A model generated the notes under the pieces. The model worked only from the letters and a program-made list of their open reading frames with translations, did not search any database and had not been told where the DNA came from. The position numbers and the translations under genes were made by a program. A stretch of 22,017 nt of DNA from a virus. Below are positions 5,656 to 12,820 of this stretch, one piece after another (the stretch's first letter is position 1; every line of letters begins with the position of its first letter). The stretch lies in IMG/VR virus record IMGVR_UViG_3300042906_000918, positions 1-22,017 of that record. The stretch is one strand, 5' to 3'.

Positions 5656-7394
5656 CAGAACACCTCCGTGGAGACGGGGTACTGGCGCGGCTCGGCCGGC
5701 GCGGTGTAGGTCTTCTTGAAGATCGCGTCGAGCGCCTTCGTGGCGTCGGCCTTGCTCATGTTCGGGTCGAGCCCGTTCTTGCGCAGGATCGCGGCCTGCT
5801 TGAATGTGCACTTGCCCGTCTTGAAGCGGGCGATGATCTCCTGACAGAGCCGCCGCGCCTCGTCGCCGTTGAGCGAGCGCGGGTCGATGCCAGAGCGCGC
5901 GAGCATCTGCGCTTGCTTGTCGCTGATCGGGCGGCCCGAGCCCGTCCACTTGGCGAGCGCGGCGGGGTCGCGCCTGACGCCGAGCACCTCGAACGGATCG
6001 ACGGTGCTGGTGCGGTAGTCGGCGCGTGCGCGGAGGTTCGCGCGGCGCGCGGCCTCGCGGGCGATCTGCTCGTCGCGGAGCTTCTTCGCCGCGGCGCGGC
6101 GCTCGGCCTCCTCCTCGGCGCGTCGGCGCTCCTCCTCGATGCGCGCGCGCGCCTCGGCGAGGGCGGACTCGACATCGGCGCCGCGTCCCGCCTTGCGGGC
6201 GATCTCGGCCGCGAGGTCGCGCACGGGCTCGGGGTCGTTGCCGCCAAGGATGTCGGAGACCGAGATCAGGCGGTGGCGGCCCGTGTTGCCGACAAAGTCG
6301 ATGACCTCGCAGCATGGCTTCGCGCTCGCCGCGATCGCCGCGACGCGGTCCGCGGCCGTCTCGGGGCCGTCCACGATGCCCGGCAGCGGGCGGGTTCCGC
6401 GTCCGACCATCTGCGCGAAGAGCGCGCGAGACTTGGTCGGCCTCGCGAGAACGACCACCTCGACGCCAGGGTCGTCGAATCCCTCGGTGAGCACGCCGCA
6501 GTTGCAGAGGAACTGCGTCTGGCCGCGGGCGAATCGCGAGAGGATCGCCTGACGCTCGAGCTTCGGCGTCTCGCCGCTGACCATCGCAGCGGAGCCGCCC
6601 TTCCATCGGTTGATGATCTCGCCGATCCGCGTGGCCTGTTCGACGCTCGCGCAGAACACGATGGCGCGTCGGCCGCGCGCGACCTCGATCGTCGGGTGCG
6701 CGATCTGGTGGAGGGTCTTCTCCTCGTTGAGGATCTTGGACAGGTCGGCGCCGTTGAGGTCGCCCGCCGTGGTGCGGACCGACGAGTAGTCGAGGCCCGC
6801 GACATTCACGCTCGTCTGCCTGATCGGCGTCAGCCAGCCGTCGGTGACGGCGTCCGCGATGTCGTAGGAGTGGGCGACCGTCTCGAACACGGAGCCGAGC
6901 GCGAGCTCGTCGGCGCGGTCGGGCGTCGCGGTCACGCCGAGCACCCGCATCTCGGGGTTGATCGCGCGGAAGTGCTCGATGATGCGGCGGTAGGACTCGG
7001 CCGGCGCATGGTGCGCCTCGTCGATGACGAGGAGGTCGAAGCCGCTCGCGAACCGCTTCATGCGGCCCGTCGAGAGGGTCTGCACGCTCGACACGATCAC
7101 GCGGGTCGGCGCGTGGTCCCAGTCGAGCCACTCGGGCGTGGCCCAGTGCACGGCCATCTCGATCTGCGGCGAGACGCCCGTGACGGCGTGGATCTTCTGC
7201 GCGGCCTGCGCGATCAGTTCCTCGCGGTGCGCGATGACGAGCGCGCGGCCGCGGCCGCCGAGCCTGTCGATCGCGGTCGCGAACACGATCGTCTTCCCGC
7301 AACCCGTGGGGAGCACGACGAGCGCGGAGTCGTGCGAGGCGAACGCCTCGTCGATGCGCGCGATGGCCTCGGCTTGGTAGGGGCGGAGGCGCAT
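5655..7394 (-). CDS. Superfamily 2 DEAH-box helicase with duplicated C-terminal module
   Basis: The 579-residue protein shows SF2 motifs in order: Walker A PTGCGKT (29-35), DEAH (125-128), TATP (155-158) and motif VI QMVGRGTRP (328-336), so it is an ATP-driven DNA or RNA translocase of the type many phages use in replication. Residues about 405-465 are a charged coiled coil. The C-terminus carries two copies of a short helical module (KQAQMLARSGIDP at 493-505 and KQAAILRKNGLDP at 532-544), each followed by an EA/DA helix; I recall such modules as repeated tails in planctomycete and phage helicases. It lies directly before the primase and after the ParB-like gene. Confidence 0.93.
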   Translation of the reverse strand: MRLRPYQAEAIARIDEAFASHDSALVVLPTGCGKTIVFATAIDRLGGRGRALVIAHREELIAQAAQKIHAVTGVSPQIEMAVHWATPEWLDWDHAPTRVIVSSVQTLSTGRMKRFASGFDLLVIDEAHHAPAESYRRIIEHFRAINPEMRVLGVTATPDRADELALGSVFETVAHSYDIADAVTDGWLTPIRQTSVNVAGLDYSSVRTTAGDLNGADLSKILNEEKTLHQIAHPTIEVARGRRAIVFCASVEQATRIGEIINRWKGGSAAMVSGETPKLERQAILSRFARGQTQFLCNCGVLTEGFDDPGVEVVVLARPTKSRALFAQMVGRGTRPLPGIVDGPETAADRVAAIAASAKPCCEVIDFVGNTGRHRLISVSDILGGNDPEPVRDLAAEIARKAGRGADVESALAEARARIEEERRRAEEEAERRAAAKKLRDEQIAREAARRANLRARADYRTSTVDPFEVLGVRRDPAALAKWTGSGRPISDKQAQMLARSGIDPRSLNGDEARRLCQEIIARFKTGKCTFKQAAILRKNGLDPNMSKADATKALDAIFKKTYTAPAEPRQYPVSTEVF

Positions 7395-7397
7395 CGG

Positions 7398-8384
7398 TCA
7401 GTCCTTCCCCGCCAGTTCGGGCGCGACGCACTGCCACCCGGCGCGCGGCAGCCATCCGTTGCCCTTGCAAGCGTCGCACCCGTCGCCCGAGCAGTACGGG
7501 CACACGGCGTACGGCAGCGCCTCGGCGCGGACGGCGTTCGCGACCCGCAGGAGCGCCGCCTCGATCTCGGGCCACGCGAGCGACGCGTAGCCGCTCTTCG
7601 TCCGCTGCCCGAGGAGTCGCTCCGAAATCGCGCGGAAGTCGGCGAGCCACTCGTTCACATCGGCGCGCTGGTCGAGGAACGCCTCGGCGATGTTCTCGGG
7701 AATCACGCGCCCCTTGCCGTCGACGCGCGCGGGCTTCGCCGCCGCCGCCGCCTTCACGGGAGCCGCCGCAGGTTCGTCCTCCCCCTCCGAGTCCTCCCAC
7801 GGGTCGGACGGCTCCACGGGGCTCTCCGTGGCTTGGGCGCGGCGGCCTTCGTTGATGCCCGCCGTGCGGATCGGGTACTCGACGCCGTTGCGGACGGCGG
7901 TGCGTGGCGAGTCCATCTGGGGAATTTCCCCAGATGACTTGGCGCGCTGGATAGCCACGGTCTTGTGGTCGACCCCGCAGTGCTCCGCAATCTTGCGGTC
8001 GCTCAGCGTCGGCCGCAGCTCAAGCGCGAGGCGCACCGCCTTCTGCTTGTCGGCGGTCGTGCGATTGAGCCCGTGCTGGGTGTTCGCGCCCGCCGCGTGC
8101 CACCTGGCATCGTCGCGCGAGCCCTTGATGACCTGCGCGTCGATCCACTTCTCGCCGCGCTTCCGTGCCGCGTGGTAGCGGTGGAAGCCGTCCGCGAGCC
8201 AGTAGGTCGAGCCGTCGTGGTAGCACACGATCGGCGGGAGCTTCTCCTTCCGCCCCATCGCGTCGGCGTACTCGGCGACGGTGTCGTTGTTCAGTTGAAC
8301 GCGCGCCTGATTCTGAGGCTCGTACTCGATGCTATCGAGCATCACCTTGCGGGGGCGTCCTGCGGTCGGGGTCTTGGTGGTCAT
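7398..8384 (-). CDS. ParB-like nuclease-fold protein with HTH and C-terminal zinc knuckle
   Basis: The 328-residue protein begins with a ParB/Srx-type N-domain (PPIVCYHDGS, then ADGFHRYHAARKRG at 64-77), followed by a helix-turn-helix (LSDRKIAEHCGVDHKTVAIQR, 127-147), a low-complexity acidic/alanine linker (185-220), a helical region, and a Cys-rich tip (C295-x2-C298, C303-x2-C306) likely to bind zinc. The start ATG at 8384 has GAGG upstream. Such phage proteins have been called partition, nuclease or regulatory proteins; no ParA partner lies beside it, so plasmid-style partition is not indicated. Two tandem hairpin units lie just upstream and could be its target. Confidence 0.85.
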   Translation of the reverse strand: MTTKTPTAGRPRKVMLDSIEYEPQNQARVQLNNDTVAEYADAMGRKEKLPPIVCYHDGSTYWLADGFHRYHAARKRGEKWIDAQVIKGSRDDARWHAAGANTQHGLNRTTADKQKAVRLALELRPTLSDRKIAEHCGVDHKTVAIQRAKSSGEIPQMDSPRTAVRNGVEYPIRTAGINEGRRAQATESPVEPSDPWEDSEGEDEPAAAPVKAAAAAKPARVDGKGRVIPENIAEAFLDQRADVNEWLADFRAISERLLGQRTKSGYASLAWPEIEAALLRVANAVRAEALPYAVCPYCSGDGCDACKGNGWLPRAGWQCVAPELAGKD

Positions 8385-8406
8385 GGTGTTTGCCTCGCTG
8401 TCGAAA

Positions 8407-8488
8407 GCCTCGATGCACCGGGTGCAGCGCACCGAGGCCGATGGGAAGCCTCAATGCGCCGTTTCCGACGCACCGAGGCCGAGTGGAA
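8407..8488 (-). repeat. Two tandem 41-bp hairpin units upstream of the ParB-like gene
   Basis: Two head-to-tail 41-bp units (8407-8447 and 8448-8488) fill the gap between the SSB-like stop and the ParB-like gene. Each has the plan 10-bp arm, 12-bp loop, 10-bp arm, 9-bp tail. The second arm GCACCGAGGC is identical in both; first arms are GCCTCGATGC and GCCTCAATGC; loops differ. Read on the minus (transcribed) strand, every stem position pairs, with one G-U in the first unit and two in the second. There is no U-tract, so simple termination is unlikely. An RNA control element or a protein binding site is inferred. Confidence 0.7.
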
Positions 8489-8490
8489 TG

Positions 8491-9018
8491 TCAGAACGGA
8501 ACCTCGTCCTCGTCGATCGGACGAGACGCTGGCGGTCGCGCGGCAGCGGTCGGAGCCGCCGCAGGTGCGGGCGCGCTCGGCGGCGTGTTCACGCGGGCGA
8601 AGGCCGCTTGGATCGGCTCCGCCTCAAGCACGGGGTTCCCGTTCTTGTCCACGCGGTCGGCGTTCTTCACGCGGACAAACACGGTGCGCTGCTTCTCGAC
8701 GAGGTTCTTGCGCGCGAAGTCGAGGTCGGCGAAGTGCGCGGGCGTTATGCCCTTCGCGGTGATCGCGGCGAGGTCGATCGCGGGCTCGACCGCGCCCAGC
8801 AGCTTCGCGAGCACCCACGCCGACTTCTCGTTCAGCGTGAAGAACTGCGCGATCTGCGCGCCGCGGTGGTCTTGGTAGACCACCATCAGCTTCGGCGAGC
8901 CGTCGTTCGCCTCGAACATGCCGTTCTTGCCGCTGCGCTTCACATCCGTGATCGTGCACTTGTGGTCGCCCGGCTCGAGTTGCGGGGCGCTCACGCTCTT
9001 GGTCCAGTCGAATGCCAT
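8491..9018 (-). CDS. SSB-like single-stranded DNA-binding protein (DUF669-type)
   Basis: The 175-residue protein has an OB-fold-like first 130 residues, starting MAFDWTKSV with PGDHKCTITDVKRS, similar in style to phage DUF669 proteins. A proline/alanine linker follows, and it ends in the acidic tip IDEDEVPF, the hallmark C-terminal peptide by which SSB proteins recruit partners. The ATG at 9018 has AAAGGAGCC upstream. It sits between the RecT-like and ParB/helicase/primase genes, consistent with covering ssDNA in recombination and replication. The exact family is not certain, but the acidic tail is clear. Confidence 0.82.
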   Translation of the reverse strand: MAFDWTKSVSAPQLEPGDHKCTITDVKRSGKNGMFEANDGSPKLMVVYQDHRGAQIAQFFTLNEKSAWVLAKLLGAVEPAIDLAAITAKGITPAHFADLDFARKNLVEKQRTVFVRVKNADRVDKNGNPVLEAEPIQAAFARVNTPPSAPAPAAAPTAAARPPASRPIDEDEVPF

Positions 9019-9039
9019 TGTGTTTGGCTCCTTTCGGGT

Positions 9040-10122
9040 TCATGCGGTCGCCGACAGCGACGCGACCTTCGCGCGCTTGTCCTCGACCCGCTTCTTGAGT
9101 TCTGCGGCCTGTGCCGCGAGGTCGTTCGGGTAGGTCTTCTGCGCCCACGCGCGGATCGCCTTCACCGTGGTCTTCTTCTCGCCGAGCGCGTCGTTCAGCG
9201 CGACCAGTTCGTCGGCGAGCACCTCGATCTCGTCATCGAGCGCGGCGGGCGAGGCCGTCTCGGCGACCACCTCAAAGCCGAGCGGCGAGAGGATGTCCAT
9301 CGCCTTCTCGACGATGCCCGTCTTCGGTGGCGGCGAGGTGCCCGTGTCGATGCGGTCGGCCGCGGCGGCCTCGCGCGCGATGTTGTCCGAGAGCGTCTGC
9401 ATGACGCTCGCGGCATCGCTCGGGCTCGCGACGAACGGAGCGGCCTTCGCGAGCGTTGCGGCGGAGACGGACGCCGACTGATGATCCGAGACGATGAGTC
9501 CCTTGATCGCACTCGGCTGCGCGCCAGCCTCGAGTCCGTCCGCCGCCGCGTTCCCCGCCATGAGGCTGTCCGTGGTCCTGTCGCCCTTCGCGCTGCCGTT
9601 GCCGATCGGCGAGAACGCGGGCATGTCATCCTCGCCGTCAAGGCCGAGGCCGCAGAGCGAGAGCGTGACGCGGCGCTTGGCCTTCGTCTCGGCGCGCATC
9701 ATCTGGCCCGCGAGGGTCTCGTGCTTCATGCCCATGACGCCGACCGAGCCGATCGCGGTCTCGCTTCGGCCCTGGGCGTTCGTCGCCTTGACCTCGACGC
9801 AGTAGATCCCCTGCTCGGGCATGAACGAGCGCCCCGTCACCTCGATCGAGATGCCGTCGCGGCGCCTCAGCTGCGCGGCGCAGTCCTTCGTCGCGTACAG
9901 GATCAGCTTGTCCGCGGGCTTCACATAGATGAACGGGCTCGTCTCCCAGTTCAGCCCGAGGCCCGTGCAGACGCGCTGCATGTAGCGGACGCGCTGCTCG
10001 GGCGTGAGCGGCGTCAGGTCGCCGCCGATCACGACGCCCTCGATCGCGCGCCACTCGGCGTCGTTCGGCGCGGTGGTCGCGAGCGCCGTCTCTTCGTTCT
10101 GCTGTGTGATTCGCTTTGCCAT
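9040..10122 (-). CDS. Phage recombination protein, RecT-like annealing candidate
   Basis: The 360-residue protein has an N-domain (about 20-165) with LTPEQRVRYMQRVCTGLGLN, YVKPADKLILYATKDCAAQL and AETKAKRRVTLSLCGLG, a pattern I recall from phage proteins located where single-strand annealing proteins are found. The middle (170-270) is low-complexity and Ala/Ser-rich; the C-terminus is helical and charged. It is transcribed after the RecE-like nuclease (with one small gene between) and before the SSB-like gene, the usual exonuclease/annealing/SSB set. The annealing function rests mostly on this context. The upstream Shine-Dalgarno is a run of seven G's followed by AA. Confidence 0.65.
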   Translation of the reverse strand: MAKRITQQNEETALATTAPNDAEWRAIEGVVIGGDLTPLTPEQRVRYMQRVCTGLGLNWETSPFIYVKPADKLILYATKDCAAQLRRRDGISIEVTGRSFMPEQGIYCVEVKATNAQGRSETAIGSVGVMGMKHETLAGQMMRAETKAKRRVTLSLCGLGLDGEDDMPAFSPIGNGSAKGDRTTDSLMAGNAAADGLEAGAQPSAIKGLIVSDHQSASVSAATLAKAAPFVASPSDAASVMQTLSDNIAREAAAADRIDTGTSPPPKTGIVEKAMDILSPLGFEVVAETASPAALDDEIEVLADELVALNDALGEKKTTVKAIRAWAQKTYPNDLAAQAAELKKRVEDKRAKVASLSATA

Positions 10123-10124
10123 GT

Positions 10125-10511
10125 TCAGTTCCCCCCCGCTTGGTTTCTGCGGACCGCCTCGACCAAGCCAGCGTGATTACGCGCCTGTTCGTAGCCGACG
10201 AACTCCATGCGGTAGCCGTCTGGGTAGTGCTTGCGGAACTCCTCGTGACGGTCGGGCCGGGTGCCTTCGAGGATGCCGAGGTCGGCGGGCATGTACGCCT
10301 CGCTCGAGCATGCGTGCCCTCCGAGCGTCGTGCCGTCCTGCGCGATCAGCCGTGCGGCCATCAATCCGTACGAGCCGCCGTTGTTCCACCCGTAGATCAC
10401 GGGCAGTTCGTCGATCGGCTTTCCGTGCGGGTTGTGCACCGCGACCGCGAGACCCTCGTGCTCCCTGAGATGTTGCGCTTCGTAGTACGCTTCTGCTGCT
10501 GGTGTGGTCAT
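10125..10511 (-). CDS. Phage protein of unknown function (128 aa)
   Basis: The 128-residue soluble-looking protein contains PHGKPIDELPVIYGWNNGG, a segment rich in glycine and aromatic residues, and DRHEEFRKHYPDGYRMEFVG near the C-terminus. I do not recognise a family. The ATG at 10511 has AAAGGAAA upstream and the stop is 2 bp before the RecT-like start. Placement between the nuclease and annealing genes suggests a recombination or nucleic-acid role, but nothing in the sequence shows it. Confidence 0.82.
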   Translation of the reverse strand: MTTPAAEAYYEAQHLREHEGLAVAVHNPHGKPIDELPVIYGWNNGGSYGLMAARLIAQDGTTLGGHACSSEAYMPADLGILEGTRPDRHEEFRKHYPDGYRMEFVGYEQARNHAGLVEAVRRNQAGGN

Positions 10512-10557
10512 CGTTTGTTTCCTTTGCTGGTGTTGCGTGTTGGTGGTTGTGTGTCGC

Positions 10558-11415
10558 TCACTCGTCGCCGTATCCGCCGCGCAGCCACCAGCCGGGCAGA
10601 ACGAGATCCTGAATCTCCTCGGGGTATCCCGTGCGGTCGCCCGCCTTGACCTTCCACCAGCGCTCGACGAGTCGGTCGATGTGGTGGTCGGCCACGCTCA
10701 CCGCGACCTCGGGGAGGCGGTACACCGCGACGCAGTGCGGGCGCTCCTTCTCGATCGCGATGAAGACGAAGTCCTCGCAGCGGAGACCGATGCTGTCGAG
10801 GACGCGCGCGTAGAACGCCGCTTGGTGCGCGTAGCCGAAGGAGATGACCGAGCGCCCGAAGTCGCGGTTCGACGCCGACACGGTCGACTTCACATCCAGC
10901 ACGCAGACCTCGCGCCCGCCGTTCTTGCTCGCGAGAATGCCGTCGATCTTGCACTTCGCAGGGCGCCCGGCGATCTCGCCGATCGCGACGATCTCGCGCT
11001 CGACGCACGAATACAGGAGATGCGCGACGCCCTTGTGCGAGAGCGCGGCCGCAGCCATCGACTCCGCGAGCTCCGCGTCCTTCTCGGCGATCAGCGAGGC
11101 GCCGCGCTTCTCGGCGTCGATCTCCATCGCCGCCCACTGCGCCTTGCCTTCCTTCGTGCGGCGATCCACCTTCGGGCAGACCACGAACTGCTTCGCGACC
11201 TCGGCAGGCTGCAAGAGCCGCGCGTGGAGGTACGAGCCGACGAGCATCGCGTCCGTCTCGTCCTGCGGGTGGTCGCGCTCCCACGCGAGGTGCGCGTTCG
11301 TGCCGCTGATGAGCGGCTTCGTGCCGCTGCAGCTCGGGATGTCCAGCGAGAAGTACCGCCGATCCGCCATGCGGTGGAGGCCCTTCGCGGGGATGGTGTC
11401 GGTTCGTTCCTGCAT
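10558..11415 (-). CDS. RecE/YqaJ-like PD-(D/E)XK exonuclease
   Basis: The 285-residue protein carries nuclease-superfamily signatures in order: H64 in GSYLHARLL, D158 in CKIDGI, D174-V-K176 in VLDVKST, and a QxxxY motif (Q198 to Y202). This layout fits DUF3799/RecE-type 5'-3' exonucleases that feed single strands to an annealing protein. I chose the ATG at 11415 (AGAGG upstream); the frame stays open to 11472 with alternative starts, and the N-terminal phrase PAKGLHRM precedes the conserved part. It is the first enzyme gene of the early operon after the small HTH and membrane proteins. Confidence 0.85.
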   Translation of the reverse strand: MQERTDTIPAKGLHRMADRRYFSLDIPSCSGTKPLISGTNAHLAWERDHPQDETDAMLVGSYLHARLLQPAEVAKQFVVCPKVDRRTKEGKAQWAAMEIDAEKRGASLIAEKDAELAESMAAAALSHKGVAHLLYSCVEREIVAIGEIAGRPAKCKIDGILASKNGGREVCVLDVKSTVSASNRDFGRSVISFGYAHQAAFYARVLDSIGLRCEDFVFIAIEKERPHCVAVYRLPEVAVSVADHHIDRLVERWWKVKAGDRTGYPEEIQDLVLPGWWLRGGYGDE

Positions 11416-11501
11416 CGGTTCGTTCCTCTTGGCCGTGAGACAGCCGCGCGCAACGAGCGCGGGGAAATCCACTGGTTGGCTCTGTCGTGTGTGAATGGCG
11501 G

Positions 11502-11522
11502 GGCTCGGGCTTTCACCGAGCC
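11502..11522 (-). other. Small hairpin in the 117-bp gap before the nuclease gene
   Basis: A perfect 7-bp stem (GGCTCGG, loop GCTTTCA, CCGAGCC) lies in the 11416-11532 gap between the membrane protein and the RecE-like gene. No T-tract follows on either strand. It may be an attenuator or RNA processing site; chance is possible in GC-rich DNA. Confidence 0.35.
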
Positions 11523-11532
11523 GCGCGGTCGC

Positions 11533-11757
11533 TCAGGAGCCGAGAGCGCCGCTGTCCGCCGGTTGGGCGATGGGTCGGGAGTCGTCGGCCCGCGCACCGC
11601 TTGGTTGGTTCATTTGCTCGATCAGGATGGCGCCGATCGAAATGCAGACGAGCGCGACGAGGAACAGCACCCACGGCACGAGGCGGAAGTCCTCCGCGCC
11701 GTGGTAGTCGCGGCTGTAGTCGCCTTGGCCGAGCGAGACGAGCGGTGTGCGCTTCAT
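11533..11757 (-). CDS. Small single-pass membrane protein (74 aa)
   Basis: The 74-residue protein has one clear transmembrane segment (about residues 27-48, LVPWVLFLVALVCISIGAIL) after a short N-terminal region, and a polar tail of about 25 residues. The ATG at 11757 overlaps the stop of the HTH gene by 4 bp (ATGA), with AAAGGGG upstream. It is the second gene of the early operon. Phages often encode early membrane proteins that act against host or superinfecting phage, but no motif shows this here. Confidence 0.78.
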   Translation of the reverse strand: MKRTPLVSLGQGDYSRDYHGAEDFRLVPWVLFLVALVCISIGAILIEQMNQPSGARADDSRPIAQPADSGALGS

Positions 11758-11990
11758 CGGCGGCACCCCTTTCGTGCGCAGCGGCACGACTCGGCGGTGA
11801 CCGCCTCGCGCGCGGCGATGAACTCGGCGAGCGCCGTCTTGGAGACGCGGTAGTGGCCGCGCTCGGAGTAGCGCGATGCGGTGATCGAGCCCTTCGCGAT
11901 CAGCGAACGGACAAGGTCGGCTGAGATTTTGAGCCGCTCGGCGGTCTCCGCGACCGTGAGCATTTGGGGGGTGGTCTGAGAATCAATCAT
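11754..11990 (-). CDS. MerR/excisionase-type HTH protein, first gene of the early operon
   Basis: The 78-residue protein contains LTVAETAERLKISADLVRSL and a wing-like GHYRVSKTALAEF, the AlpA/excisionase DNA-binding fold. The C-terminus has a small basic Cys cluster (C69, C71, C76). It is divergent from the repressor gene across the control region, the place where lambdoid phages encode Cro. The ATG at 11990 was chosen by homologous length; no good Shine-Dalgarno precedes it, and an internal ATG at 11963 also lacks one. A Cro-like or early regulatory role is inferred; a second HTH of this type next to int is the better excisionase candidate. Confidence 0.78.
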   Translation of the reverse strand: MIDSQTTPQMLTVAETAERLKISADLVRSLIAKGSITASRYSERGHYRVSKTALAEFIAAREAVTAESCRCARKGCRR

Positions 11991-12020
11991 CGGATGGTCT
12001 CTGAAGCCCGCATTCAGCGG

Positions 12021-12059
12021 TAGTTCGGGGAAGTTACGGATAGTTTCGGCAGGAGTCAA
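12021..12059 (-). promoter_or_regulatory. Candidate early leftward promoter with phased 10-bp repeats
   Basis: On the minus strand TTGACT (12059-12054) and TAACTT (12036-12031) are separated by 17 bp, a reasonable -35/-10 pair for the early operon. Overlapping it on the plus strand are three 10-bp units: TAGTTCGGGG (12021-12030), AAGTTACGGA (12031-12040) and TAGTTTCGGC (12041-12050). A related AAGTTCGCGG is at 12085-12094. A half-site CGGTAG (12018-12023) lies about where transcription would start. Repressor or Cro-like binding is inferred. The -10 match is weak. Confidence 0.5.
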
Positions 12060-12091
12060 CCCCCTTCTGCACCTTTTTTCTGGAAAGTTCG

Positions 12092-12117
12092 CGGTAGCGC
12101 CGTAAACCCTGCTACCG
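12092..12117. promoter_or_regulatory. Candidate repressor operator (inverted repeat)
   Basis: CGGTAGC (12092-12098) and GCTACCG (12111-12117) form a perfect 7-bp inverted repeat with a 12-bp spacer, ending 7 bp before the repressor ATG. A CGGTAG half-site recurs at 12018-12023. Its size and symmetry fit a dimeric HTH repressor. It probably mediates autoregulation of the repressor gene. Confidence 0.55.
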
Positions 12118-12124
12118 TCAATAC

Positions 12125-12820
12125 ATGGAGCCAACCAATCAAGAAATCGGGGCGGCGCTGCGCGACCTGCTCGACGAGATGGGGGTCTTGCAGAAGGCTC
12201 TCGCCGCCCGCATGGGCAAGAAATCCGAGAGCACGGGGACCAAACTGGTGCAGGGCGAACTGCCGTTCACCGCGAAGCGGCTCGGCGAGATCGCGCTCGC
12301 GCTCGGCATCTCGCGCGACAGGCTCGACGCGGATCTACGCCGCATCATCAAGAAACGCCCGCTCTCGATGCGCGTCTCTGGCTCCATGCAGGAGAGCACC
12401 GCGCCGCGCGGCGTGCCGATGCTCGCGCCCGTCGCCGCCGGCAGCGCCAACCACAGCGCAGAGATCGACGCGCCGCGCTCGACGCTCCCGATCACCACGC
12501 AGGCCGTCGGCGACGAGCACGCGTTCGCGCTCGAGGTCGTCGGCGACTCCATGTCGCCGCTCTTCGACGAAGGCGACATCGTGGTCTGCTCGCCGCGCGC
12601 GTCGTGGAGCGACGGCGACCCGTGCTACGTCGAGATGCGCGACCGATCAGACACCATCAAGGCCGTCTACCGCCTCGGCGACGGACGCGTCGAGCTGCGC
12701 CCCCTCAACGCGCGGCGCCATCGCCCGCGAGTCGAGAGCGACGATCAGGACACAGGCCGAATCTCGCGCATCGTGCGCGTGGTCGGCCGATACACGCCGC
12801 TCAACGGGCGGCACAGGTAG
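12125..12820 (+). CDS. CI/LexA-type phage repressor with S24 peptidase domain
   Basis: The 231-residue protein should hold the lysogenic state by binding operators in the 11991-12124 region. Residues 5-70 are an XRE-like helix-turn-helix region. The S24 domain has a plausible self-cleavage site A105-G106, the nucleophile S142 (VVGDSMSPLFDEGD) and the general base K179 (DTIKAVYRL). This is the layout of RecA-responsive repressors, so SOS induction is likely. No Shine-Dalgarno is seen before the ATG at 12125, which suggests a leaderless or weakly translated message like lambda cI from PRM. It is one of only two confident rightward genes in the window. Confidence 0.93.
   Translation: MEPTNQEIGAALRDLLDEMGVLQKALAARMGKKSESTGTKLVQGELPFTAKRLGEIALALGISRDRLDADLRRIIKKRPLSMRVSGSMQESTAPRGVPMLAPVAAGSANHSAEIDAPRSTLPITTQAVGDEHAFALEVVGDSMSPLFDEGDIVVCSPRASWSDGDPCYVEMRDRSDTIKAVYRLGDGRVELRPLNARRHRPRVESDDQDTGRISRIVRVVGRYTPLNGRHR

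Noticed and set aside
5656-7800. The primase frame stays open on the minus strand up to 7800, giving a potential protein of over 1000 residues.
   Set aside because: The upstream part lies over the SF2 helicase gene in another frame, is extremely Arg-rich and has no domain. The primase has its own GGAGGTG and ATG at 5655.
5913-7937. A 674-codon open frame on the plus strand.
   Set aside because: It lies antisense to the clear helicase and ParB-like genes and has the Arg/Ala/Asp-rich composition typical of antisense frames in high-GC DNA.
7398-8488. A plasmid-type ParABS partition locus.
   Set aside because: There is no ParA-type ATPase beside the ParB-like gene, and the window otherwise reads as a temperate phage with an integrase and attachment site.
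8329-10176. A 615-codon open frame on the plus strand.
   Set aside because: It is antisense to the SSB-like and RecT-like genes, which carry motifs, ribosome sites and spacing of real genes.
11502-11522. Rho-independent terminator between the 74-aa membrane gene and the nuclease gene.
   Set aside because: The 7-bp stem has no T-tract on either strand, so it is listed only as a hairpin of unknown role.
10504-11853. A 449-codon open frame on the plus strand over the nuclease gene.
   Set aside because: The minus strand encodes the RecE-like nuclease with its catalytic D158, D174 and K176, so this frame is a shadow.
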